NCBI RefSeq assembly: GCF_963667555.1
Contig: NZ_OY763421.1
Coordinates: forward strand, 2,497,562-2,561,561
Reading direction: 5' to 3'
DNA from: an uncultured Methanolobus sp.
Lineage (GTDB): Archaea; Halobacteriota; Methanosarcinia; Methanosarcinales; Methanosarcinaceae
DNA: 64,000 bases
The position numbers and the translations under genes were made by a program. The notes under the pieces were generated by a model that saw only the letters and a program-made list of their open reading frames with translations, had not been told where the DNA came from and ran no database searches. Every line of letters starts with the position of its first letter. Within the stretch, counting starts at the first letter, position 1. Below are positions 27,775 through 35,238 of the stretch, in pieces.

Positions 27775-28482
27775 CTATTTTTCCATCGCCTTAGCTCTCA
27801 ATTCCTTCGGCATCTTCTCAATAGCATACCTGAGAGCTGTCCGTGGCATAACTTTCCTGTTCGCCACCACATAGTCAAATACTTCCTGTTGATGCTGCTT
27901 GCTCGCTTCCTTGAGCATCCAGCCATATCCTTTCTGAACCAGATCATCCTCATCGGTCAGCAGCATGTCAGCAATCTCGAAAACATCATCCAGAAACTCT
28001 CCCCTACGAGCCGCTAAAACGAGTGTTACAGCAGCAGCACGCCTGTACCATCGATTCTCAGAAGCTGTCCACTTTTTGAGTGAATCCATATACTGAGGAT
28101 ACATGTCGATGAATGTACCTATGGTGTGATTGCAGAGAGTATCACATTTTGCCCAGTTGTTCACATAATCCCCTACCCATCTCTCAACCATAGCAAAATC
28201 CTCAGGTTCATACTGTTTTCTCAGGTTGTACGACCATTCGAATGCAATGAACGCTTCCTCCATGTAATCAGAACGGAGGAGTTCTTCACAGAGAGCAAAT
28301 ATACCCTGCTTGCTCTGGTCGGATACTTGCTTGTAATAGTCCTTTGCTATTTTTCTGGCAACCGGAGTTTTCATGCCATAGCATTTTATTGGTTCTTTGA
28401 AGAAGCGGTTTGAACTTGCTCTGGCTTCTTCGTCAGAGTTTTGTTCTAGCTCGGCTCTAAGTTGGGAGATTATGGGGTTCAT
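27775..28482 (-). CDS. AlkD-like DNA alkylation repair protein
   Basis: The 235-residue all-helical HEAT-like protein matches the AlkD family of DNA glycosylases that remove cationic alkylpurines. Visible motifs are KCYGMKTPVARKIAKDYY, the active-site region VNNWAKCDTLCNHTIG (Trp and Asp equivalents), KWTASENRWYRRAAAV and LVQKGYGWMLKEASKQH. In Pfam terms this is DNA_alkylation. The start at 28482 gives the natural family N-terminus; no ribosome binding site is evident. A MITE-like element begins about 57 bp upstream of its start. Confidence 0.88.
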   Translation of the reverse strand: MNPIISQLRAELEQNSDEEARASSNRFFKEPIKCYGMKTPVARKIAKDYYKQVSDQSKQGIFALCEELLRSDYMEEAFIAFEWSYNLRKQYEPEDFAMVERWVGDYVNNWAKCDTLCNHTIGTFIDMYPQYMDSLKKWTASENRWYRRAAAVTLVLAARRGEFLDDVFEIADMLLTDEDDLVQKGYGWMLKEASKQHQQEVFDYVVANRKVMPRTALRYAIEKMPKELRAKAMEK

Positions 28483-28538
28483 ATGGTTTTATTGGAGGGA
28501 TTGGGAGATAATTGTGATGGATGAAAAGAAGAAAAAAT

Positions 28539-28862
28539 GGCTCTGTAGAATTCTGTCATTATTACTTAATGAAAGTAAACAGGTTTTGTCATTTATATTG
28601 ATTTATTGTCTTTCATGAATTACTTGAATTATCCCGAAGGGTCCGGCGAAGCCGGCGTTTTCCCATCAGGTAGTACTAAATAATTGACATGTTGCAATGG
28701 AGTGCTTTCTTCGCATGTATTCTATAGAATTTCCAGCATAAATGCAATTTTCTTCTTAAAGAGGGTTGGAATGTGCCGCCTTCGGCGGATGGTTATTTTG
28801 GTTTTAGAACTGAAAAAGAGTAAAGTTCGTGTCATTCATATAAACAGGATTTATACAGAGCC
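28539..28862 (+). mobile_element. MITE-like element, copy 2 (best-preserved ends)
   Basis: The ends form an imperfect terminal inverted repeat: GGCTCTGTAGAATTCTG at 28539 and CAGGATTTATACAGAGCC at 28845-28862, which reversed reads GGCTCTGTATAAATCCTG. The 324-bp body has the conserved hairpin blocks at 28631-28663 (ATCCCGAAGGGTCCGGCGAA, then GCCGGCGTTTTCC) and 28773-28792 (GTGCCGCCTTCGGCGGATGG). No transposase is encoded, and no certain target-site duplication could be read. It lies between the divergent AlkD-like and SulP genes. Confidence 0.7.
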
Positions 28863-28888
28863 GAGAAAATGAGTAATATATAACTGGT

Positions 28889-28952
28889 TGGTCAAGCAAA
28901 TGACCAGACATTTATATGCACTTGGTCAAGAGCTTGACCAGTTGTTTATATA
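28889..28952 (+). promoter_or_regulatory. Doubled operator-TATA unit upstream of sulP
   Basis: Two dyads, TGGTCA-AGCAAA-TGACCA (28889-28906) and TGGTCAAG-AG-CTTGACCA (28923-28940), are each followed 22 nt after their start by a TATA-like box (TTTATATG at 28911; TTTATATA at 28945). The period is 34 bp, as if a promoter plus operator were duplicated. The only gene downstream on this strand is the SulP transporter at 29120, about 145 nt past the expected start of transcription. Confidence 0.6.
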
Positions 28953-29052
28953 CAACATGAATTAAAGTTGGATAGATGTCCAATAAATGAGGAAAACACC
29001 CTTTCTCATAAAATCCAATACTATTTGTAACTTATTTTCATTATCAATCGAT

Positions 29053-29060
29053 TTTATATA
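29053..29060 (+). promoter_or_regulatory. Second candidate TATA box for the SulP gene
   Basis: TTTTATATA-type sequence lies about 60 nt before ATG 29120. It is closer than the doubled operator-promoter and could be the basal promoter. Confidence 0.35.
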
Positions 29061-29119
29061 TCTAATTGAACTTTAACGGCTTATACGAACATTTTTGACG
29101 CGAGTCAGCTGGCTTTCAA

Positions 29120-30787
29120 ATGGAAATTCAAAACAAAGTATCACGCTATTTTAAAGAATCGTTTACGAGTGACTTAAAGGCTGGATTTATCACAGCTGTT
29201 GTGGCATTGCCACTGGCCATTGCTTTTGCTATTGCTTCAGGTGTAGAGCCCCAGATGGGTTTATACACGGCTGTCATCGCAGGCATGCTGGTATCAGCAA
29301 CCGGAGGTTCACGGTACTCCATCACCGGACCGACCGGAGCGATGACCGTAATCATACTTTCAACACTGCACAGCTTCGAGCTTGAAGGACTCCTCCTTGC
29401 AGGTTTCCTCGCCGGTGCGTTTCAGATACTGTTCGGAGTCCTGAAACTTGGCAAAGTTGTCAAGTATATCCCTCTACCCGTCATATCAGGATTCACGAGC
29501 GGTATCGGTGCGATCATTCTCATAGGTCAGATACCAAATGCACTTGGACTTGTCATACCTTCAAAAGAACACGTATGGGAAACACTATACGCTATCATTT
29601 CCAGTGCAGACCTTATCAACACTACAGCAATAACAGTATGTGTTGCAACGATCCTGCTTCTGTTGTACCTCCCGGGACTAATGGCCAGAATAAAATACAT
29701 CAACAGCCTCCCACCTTCAATAGTCGCACTCATTCTCTCAGTTCTCATGGTGTTCTACTTCAGCATAGACATACCACTTGTAGGCAGCATTCCTGTAGGA
29801 CTTCCAGAACTTCATATGCTGAATTTCAACCTAGACCTGCTAAGACAGGTTCTGCCAGCAGCTCTCACAATAGCATTACTCGGTTCCATCGAAGCCCTGC
29901 TCTGTGCCGTAGTCTGTGACGGTATGACAAACACCAAACATGACAGTAACAAAGAACTAGTGGGTCAGGGAATCGCTAACATGGCACTGCCCTTCTTCTC
30001 TGGAATTGCATGTACAGCAGCCATTGCAAGAAGTGCGGTCAACATCAGGGAAGGCGCAAAGACCCAGATGTCCGGAATAATCCACGCCCTGATACTGCTG
30101 ATGATATTAATGTTCCTGGGTCCGGCTGCTGCTTTCATTCCAAAGGCATACCTCGCAGGAGTGCTCATTCTGGTTTCCCTGAGAATGATAAACATAACCG
30201 AGTTCAGAACCACCATGAACATTAGCAAGATGGACACTTCGGTCCTGCTTGTGACTTTCCTGCTTACAGTGCTCACTGACCTCGTATTCGCTGTACAGAT
30301 GGGTATGTTCCTGTCCATAATACTTCTCTTCATAAGGCTTACAAATGTCATCGACGTTCAGAGCATGGAGAACTACGACAAGACAAAAGGTATCAATGCC
30401 ACCATTTTTGCTGACCCATACCTTGAGAAGAACGTCTCAGTCTACACCATAAACGGCCCCTTCTTCTTCGGAGCCATGAACGTCTTTGAGAGCAAGATCA
30501 ACGAGCACATGACAATCAGCAAGCCTCACATAATCCTGCGTATGCGCTATGTTCCATTCATCGATACAACAGGTATCGAGCGCCTCAAGACATTCATCAA
30601 GGCAAGCAGGAAACAGCACCAGAGAGTCTATCTGACTTCAGTACAGCCTGAGGTTATGAGAAGAATGGAAAGTGATGAGGAACTAACTGAGCTTATGGAA
30701 AAGCAGCACGTACATGTTTGCGATAGTACCCAGGAAGCTCTGGCTTTCCTGAAGAAGAAATACGGTGAACAGCAGCAAAAACATTAA
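29120..30787 (+). CDS. SulP family anion transporter with STAS domain
   Basis: This 555-residue transporter belongs to SulP/SLC26. The opening motif FTSDLKAGFITAVVALPLAI is followed by GVEPQMGLYTAVIAGMLVSA and SGFTSGIGAIILIGQIPNAL, with about 12-14 membrane helices up to residue ~410. The C-terminal STAS domain (about 430-550) contains VYTINGPFFFGAMNVFESKI and the conserved LRMRYVPFIDTTGIERL. The substrate could be sulfate, bicarbonate or another anion; the sequence does not decide. No ribosome binding site is obvious before the ATG. Upstream lie two dyad operators. Confidence 0.92.
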   Translation: MEIQNKVSRYFKESFTSDLKAGFITAVVALPLAIAFAIASGVEPQMGLYTAVIAGMLVSATGGSRYSITGPTGAMTVIILSTLHSFELEGLLLAGFLAGAFQILFGVLKLGKVVKYIPLPVISGFTSGIGAIILIGQIPNALGLVIPSKEHVWETLYAIISSADLINTTAITVCVATILLLLYLPGLMARIKYINSLPPSIVALILSVLMVFYFSIDIPLVGSIPVGLPELHMLNFNLDLLRQVLPAALTIALLGSIEALLCAVVCDGMTNTKHDSNKELVGQGIANMALPFFSGIACTAAIARSAVNIREGAKTQMSGIIHALILLMILMFLGPAAAFIPKAYLAGVLILVSLRMINITEFRTTMNISKMDTSVLLVTFLLTVLTDLVFAVQMGMFLSIILLFIRLTNVIDVQSMENYDKTKGINATIFADPYLEKNVSVYTINGPFFFGAMNVFESKINEHMTISKPHIILRMRYVPFIDTTGIERLKTFIKASRKQHQRVYLTSVQPEVMRRMESDEELTELMEKQHVHVCDSTQEALAFLKKKYGEQQQKH

Positions 30788-30862
30788 TTTCCGGTTTAAT
30801 GGTCGATCTGTCAGGGATAAATGATAAATCGATCTACTCTTCTTTTATACAAGGGGATTCAG

Positions 30863-31327
30863 TTGAGATTCACATGCCCTTTAATTGCAGTCAGTGACCT
30901 TGAAGCATCAAAAGAGTTCTACGAAAAAGTGCTGGGCCAGAAGATTATTCTGGACCTTGGATGGAATGTCACCTTTGACGGCGGATTTGCGATCCAGCTC
31001 AATTTTGCCGACATCGTATCAGTTGACAAGAACTCTGTCATGAAAAGATCGCATAATTTTGAGCTATATTTTGAGGAAGATGATTTTGATTCTTTCATCG
31101 AACACCTGAGAACGTTCAATGATATCGAATATGTCCACCCGCCGAAAAAACACGATTGGCAGCAGCGTGTTGTCAGGATATACGACCCTGACAAACATAT
31201 CATCGAGATCGGAGAATCAATGACGGTCATAGCAAGACGATTTTTAGATGAAGGCATGTCAGTAGAAGAAACTGCAGAACTCATCCAGCATCCGGTGGAG
31301 TTTGTAAAAGCTGTAGATGCGATATGA
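30863..31327 (+). CDS. VOC-superfamily (glyoxalase-like) protein
   Basis: The protein of about 154 residues has the vicinal-oxygen-chelate fold signature: FTCPLIAVSDLEASKEFYEK at the N-terminus, then GGFAIQLNF and VVRIYDPDKHIIEIGESMTV near residue 115. It lacks the full set of glyoxalase I metal ligands at the first site, so the reaction is unknown. The C-terminal MSVEETAELIQHPVEFVKAV tail is a helical extension. TTG 30863, with AAGGGGAT 9 nt upstream, gives the family-like start; ATG 30821 would add 14 untypical residues. It sits between SulP and a QueG-like gene on the same strand. Confidence 0.75.
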   Translation: MRFTCPLIAVSDLEASKEFYEKVLGQKIILDLGWNVTFDGGFAIQLNFADIVSVDKNSVMKRSHNFELYFEEDDFDSFIEHLRTFNDIEYVHPPKKHDWQQRVVRIYDPDKHIIEIGESMTVIARRFLDEGMSVEETAELIQHPVEFVKAVDAI

Positions 31328-31371
31328 AAAAAAACCAGATGAAATAGCAGAATCAGTTCAGAGGTATCATT

Positions 31372-32115
31372 GTGAATCTTCAGGATGAATTGAACAGAAT
31401 TGCACTGGAAAATGGTGTCCAGTATTTTGGTGTGGCAGCTCTTTCAGATGCCACTAATTTCATTGTGGATCAGGGTGGCAGCGACCTGTCTGCATATCCC
31501 TATGCCATCTCAATCGGAATAAGACTGATGGACCCTATCGTTGACAAACTCCCGCACAGAAATGAGAGAGCTGCATTATTGAATTACAAACATCATGCAT
31601 ACGATGTAATCAATTCAAGACTTGACATGGTAACTTCAATACTGAGCAGCCATATCCAGGATAATGGCTATGCAGCACTTCCTCTTCCTTCATCAAAAAG
31701 GATCGATGACGAGAGGATATGCGCCCAGTTCTCCCACAAACTGGCAGCCCACCTGTCAGGACTTGGCTGGATAGGAAAGAGCTGCCTCCTGATAACCCCG
31801 GACAACGGACCAAGGGTCAGATGGTCCACTATTCTGACAGATGCGCCTCTTCAACCTACCGGAAACAAAATGGAAAGCAGGTGTGGAACCTGCGACGAAT
31901 GTGTGAAGATATGTCCTGTCCAAGCTTTTACCGGAAGGAATTTTGTAGTAGGTGAGAGCCGGGAAATGAGATATGATGCTAAGAAATGTGAGGATTATTT
32001 CAAAGTGATGGAAAAGAAAGGGCAGCTATCAGTGTGTGGGTTGTGTGTTTATGTATGTCCTCATGGGAGAAGAGAAAAAGAAGAAGCTACTGAACAAATA
32101 TCAGTACGCCATTGA
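31372..32115 (+). CDS. QueG-like double [4Fe-4S] protein (short epoxyqueuosine reductase relative)
   Basis: The 247-residue protein has an N-terminal domain with IALENGVQYFGVAALSDATN and LSGLGWIGKSCLLITPDNGP, the epoxyqueuosine-reductase-like core. This is followed by two ferredoxin motifs, CGTCDECVKICPVQAF and CGLCVYVCPHGRREK. It is shorter than QueG (about 350+ residues), and methanogens do not make queuosine in the bacterial way, so a different corrinoid- or iron-sulfur-dependent reduction is likely. The start is GTG 31372, with AGAGGT upstream. After the last cluster the reading frame ends quickly, while the +1 frame stays protein-like. Confidence 0.8.
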   Translation: MNLQDELNRIALENGVQYFGVAALSDATNFIVDQGGSDLSAYPYAISIGIRLMDPIVDKLPHRNERAALLNYKHHAYDVINSRLDMVTSILSSHIQDNGYAALPLPSSKRIDDERICAQFSHKLAAHLSGLGWIGKSCLLITPDNGPRVRWSTILTDAPLQPTGNKMESRCGTCDECVKICPVQAFTGRNFVVGESREMRYDAKKCEDYFKVMEKKGQLSVCGLCVYVCPHGRREKEEATEQISVRH

Positions 32116-32259
32116 TGCTATTGGAGAAGCTATCCGCAAGTTTGAGGAAACTTTTCAGCAAGATTGACAAAACAATAACATGTTCTTAGTTTTTCTTTTA
32201 TAATTAAACTAAGAACATCTTACGTTCCATATTTGTATCATTATGGATATGTTTAAACA

Positions 32260-33348
32260 TCAATACAATTTTTCAATTTCACTAATTGCAATGGAACGTT
32301 TATTATTATCCGAGATATGAATAACTGTATCTTTAGCCTGATCCAAAGTGAGACTCGCTTGTTCTGCTGCTCCTAAAGCTAGCTGTTTACTGGCAATTTG
32401 AACCTGCTTTTTTACAATCTCGAACAAAACAGAGGATTTGTGATCTTCTCCTACCATATAGCCATCAATCTGAGATGCAGCATTTGCTGCTTGTTCTAAA
32501 TAGTTTGTTGAATTGTCAAGCCGATTGATTTCTTCCTCTCTTGACGACATGGCAATTAACTCATAACACTCCTTTTCCATTTCAATACATTCTAGAAGGC
32601 TAATTTTTTCTTCGATAGTTTCAAAATTAATACCTGATGCTAAGTCTGCTGCATAATCTGCGAGGTAAAGTGCATTTTCAAAATTACCATTATTAGCTTG
32701 TTTTATTGCTTGATTTAATGCAGTTCCTTGGACTTTAAATAAAGCCATATCACGTGAATTAATAGCTTCTATATTATTACATTGATACCCAGCACTATAT
32801 AACATTTCAAAGGCTTGCTTATAGTCATAATCAAAATTATTTTCTGCAATTTTGACCATATCCTCTACTATTTGATATTGGGTAAAACCAAGAGATCCTG
32901 AACTTGAAGAAGCCGAAGTAGAAACAATAGAGAGACCGTGGGTTAAAATTTCTTTTGCACTCTTTAAATCTCCCATTTCTTTATACTTTTCTCCAAGCAG
33001 CCTATAAGTCGAAAGTATCTGACACCATGGAGTGTCTTCATTAGCATTTGATGCAGCCATTTGAGCTGCATTAATACTTCCTCTGGCTTTATCAATATCT
33101 CCTTCATTTACATACCTGTATGCTGCAGACGAAAAAGTCATTGATATTTGGAACCATAACGTTTTTTTGTATTCCCAATCCACCATACTTTCTGCCATCT
33201 CATGTGCAGAAGCATAATCACCATTTTCTGCGTATTGGATCGCTTTTTCATAACGAGCATCATCGTTTCTTTCATTTCTTCTCTGGTTTCCTTGGCCCTC
33301 TTTGTAGCCATCAACTGCCGCTGACACTAAATCACTAAAAAAACCCAT
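32260..33348 (-). CDS. Helical-repeat (TPR-like) protein, last gene of an unknown four-gene operon
   Basis: The soluble protein of 362 residues begins MGFFSDLVSAAVDGYKEGQG and then is nearly all helix, with TPR-like units: RYEKAIQYAENGDYASAHEM, YVNEGDIDKARGSINAAQMA, YKEMGDLKSAKEILTHGLSI, ANNGNFENALYLADYAADLA. Such repeats usually bind other proteins. Ribosome binding site AGGGTGG lies upstream of ATG 33348. It follows, 44 nt downstream, a 34-residue zinc ribbon gene and two further small genes with matching ribosome binding sites. The region is more AT-rich than its surroundings. I recognise no family. Confidence 0.75.
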   Translation of the reverse strand: MGFFSDLVSAAVDGYKEGQGNQRRNERNDDARYEKAIQYAENGDYASAHEMAESMVDWEYKKTLWFQISMTFSSAAYRYVNEGDIDKARGSINAAQMAASNANEDTPWCQILSTYRLLGEKYKEMGDLKSAKEILTHGLSIVSTSASSSSGSLGFTQYQIVEDMVKIAENNFDYDYKQAFEMLYSAGYQCNNIEAINSRDMALFKVQGTALNQAIKQANNGNFENALYLADYAADLASGINFETIEEKISLLECIEMEKECYELIAMSSREEEINRLDNSTNYLEQAANAASQIDGYMVGEDHKSSVLFEIVKKQVQIASKQLALGAAEQASLTLDQAKDTVIHISDNNKRSIAISEIEKLY

Positions 33349-33392
33349 TTAAACCACCCTATTACTTCACATCCTTACTTTGTCTTCGAAAT

Positions 33393-33497
33393 TTAGCGAA
33401 TGATAATGAAATTACCACATCTTGGACATCTGTGATGCTCACCATCTGCGAAACGTCCTTCATAATTCATTGTATCTCCACATTTTGGACAACTCAC
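33393..33497 (-). CDS. 34-residue zinc-ribbon microprotein
   Basis: A GTG start at 33497 is preceded by AGGGGGTAG at good spacing. The 34-residue product has two CPxCG knuckles, SCPKCGDTM and RCPRCGNFIII, separated by about 20 residues: a complete minimal zinc ribbon with nothing else. It lies 19 nt after the membrane-protein gene and 44 nt before the helical-repeat gene. It is short enough to be missed by most gene finders. The cysteine spacing and ribosome binding site make it credible. Confidence 0.75.
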   Translation of the reverse strand: MSCPKCGDTMNYEGRFADGEHHRCPRCGNFIIIR

Positions 33498-33516
33498 TTT
33501 TCTACCCCCTGAATAT

Positions 33517-33780
33517 TTATGATATAAATGGTCTTCCCGCGACAAATCTAATAAAAGTCATAGCTACTAAGCACACGTAACCCCAAAAAAGAGTTACTAA
33601 TAAAACAGCAACTTCAACTGTACTAGCTTGGCCTGCAGCCCAAATAGCTATTAACAAGAAGCCAATGAAAGTAATATTCTTCTTTAATTTGAAACGGCGT
33701 AAATCAATGATACTTTCCAACCTATACCGATTTATTTCTTTTTCATCGTAACCTTTTAATCTTGCTTCATCTGCATTCAT
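33517..33780 (-). CDS. Small two-helix membrane protein
   Basis: The protein has 87 residues from ATG 33780 (GGGGGT 8-9 nt upstream). A charged N-terminal part (ARLKGYDEKEINRYRLESII) precedes two hydrophobic helices, ITFIGFLLIAIWAAGQ and VAVLLVTLFWGYVCLVAMTF, and a short RFVAGRPFIS tail. No family recognised. It is the second gene of the four-gene operon and may anchor the soluble partners at the membrane; that is inference. An upstream ATG at 33795 would place the ribosome binding site inside the gene. Confidence 0.7.
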   Translation of the reverse strand: MNADEARLKGYDEKEINRYRLESIIDLRRFKLKKNITFIGFLLIAIWAAGQASTVEVAVLLVTLFWGYVCLVAMTFIRFVAGRPFIS

Positions 33781-33813
33781 ATTTAAAACCCCCATATTAT
33801 TTTCTTTTTTGAT

Positions 33814-33996
33814 TCATAGCCGCTGATGACATGAAGAACAATAACCTGCGTTTAAGGCTTGATCTAATGACACTTCTCTTCCACAAGATCGACAACTTAT
33901 GGTATCAGCACCTAACCCTAGAAATGAAGACTTTATTTGATATGCACTACCTGTGTTCGAATAATACGTTCCAGATTCTCTATATCCGTTTGACAT
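33814..33996 (-). CDS. 60-residue protein with C-terminal zinc ribbon
   Basis: ATG 33996 is preceded by GGTGG six nt upstream, better than the in-frame ATG 34008. The N-terminal half is polar and Tyr/Ser/Gly-rich (NGYRESGTYYSNTGSAYQ). The C-terminal half holds SCRSCGREV and YCSSCHQRL, a zinc ribbon. It is the first gene of the operon with the two-helix membrane protein, the 34-residue ribbon and the helical-repeat protein. About 290 bp of very AT-rich sequence without a visible gene lies upstream. Confidence 0.7.
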   Translation of the reverse strand: MSNGYRESGTYYSNTGSAYQIKSSFLGLGADTISCRSCGREVSLDQALNAGYCSSCHQRL

Positions 33997-34298
33997 GTTA
34001 TCCACCATTCTAATTTTTCTATTATGTACCCGTTTTTCTTTTTTGATTTTGTTCCAAAATATTCATTGAAAAAATAGAATATAGCATTTCCTTTCTTTAA
34101 TTTTAAAATAGCTTTAAATTTTGAAATGCTATTACAATCAATTGAACCAGAAAAAGAGTGTTATCAGTTATCTTTAAAATAATTAATAAGCCACCATAAT
34201 AAATCAAAAATTAAAATCGTGAATAAATATATAAATTATCCTGTAGTGCGAGTTTAATCATTCCAAAAATTAAAAAGAAGAAAGAATCGCATTCCAGA

Positions 34299-35084
34299 TT
34301 ACAACTCAGTTATCAATTTTGCATCTTTAAGGTAATAGTCAAAGAGATCTTTGCCCCACTTGCGCCCGGATGGAGTATAAATTGTGATCTGCTTATTGCT
34401 AAATTCATTGTCCTTGCCACGCAACCTTAAAAGAAAACCACTGTCAATAACCGTAAGCGAAGATATTGTTATATCTTTATCGTAAACATAAAAACTGGCA
34501 TTCTTAAATGCAAAATGACTCTTGCATGTATCGTAAATCTCATTCAATAGCTTATCAACAAGCTCTTTGGTAAAGATCAATGAAACATGTATGTCATTAT
34601 CAACCAGGTGTTTCAAAATAGAGGGAGAAGTTGGATGCATAAAAGTAAACACAAAATACACATTTTTTGATTCAAGAGCCTTTACATAATGGTCCATGTT
34701 CAGATCATGCGAATTAACATGGCTGGGTTCTACAAGAGTAAAACCCTTTATCTCATGTATTCTCTTTAAAAACGGTGCTGGAATTATATCTACCTGATGT
34801 TGGACAAAATAATGACTATTCTCATCCAGCATCTCAATCGTATTCAAAAAAGGATACATTTCATCTGCTATCAACTTTCCAATTCTTGTCAATCCGTAAG
34901 TATCATTTATCTGATAAATAAGATTATATTTTTTCAATATTTTCATCTGAGGAAGCAATGCCTGCCTTAATGTATTCACATTATTAAGTAAAAATTCCAT
35001 TTCCTGAGGACCGTCTTTTAACAGTAAGAGTACATTCTTCCTTTTATCGGAAGCAAATAAAATATCCAGCAATGATTTTTTCAC
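34299..35084 (-). CDS. Winged-helix transcriptional regulator with DUF1724-type C-terminal domain
   Basis: This 261-residue regulator has an N-terminal winged helix (SLLDILFASDKRKNVLLLLK, then MKILKKYNLIYQINDTYGLT) and a C-terminal domain (DENSHYFVQHQVDIIPAPFL, YVFDFT-like segments, IYTPSGRKWGKDLFDYYLKD). This architecture is abundant in Methanosarcinales, where members sense metabolic state or redox. The ABC exporter genes behind it on the same strand start about 2.2 kb upstream in transcription order, so it is a downstream, separately transcribed gene and may regulate them; that is only a guess. The ligand is unknown. Confidence 0.87.
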   Translation of the reverse strand: MKKSLLDILFASDKRKNVLLLLKDGPQEMEFLLNNVNTLRQALLPQMKILKKYNLIYQINDTYGLTRIGKLIADEMYPFLNTIEMLDENSHYFVQHQVDIIPAPFLKRIHEIKGFTLVEPSHVNSHDLNMDHYVKALESKNVYFVFTFMHPTSPSILKHLVDNDIHVSLIFTKELVDKLLNEIYDTCKSHFAFKNASFYVYDKDITISSLTVIDSGFLLRLRGKDNEFSNKQITIYTPSGRKWGKDLFDYYLKDAKLITEL

Positions 35085-35238
35085 GAAGTTAAACCCCCTT
35101 TAACTTACTTAGAAAAATGCGTTTGAAGCACCCATATTAACTATACTTATGCGTTCAAGCTCAGTATTTAAATAATATTCTATTTAATCTCAAAAGATTT
35201 TCAATATCTGCAGACATATTTTTACATATTGTCCGCAG

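Noticed and set aside
29575..29919. 114-codon frame inside the SulP gene
   Set aside because: Same-strand, different frame; rich in Ser/His/Arg with no family pattern, while the SulP frame is complete.
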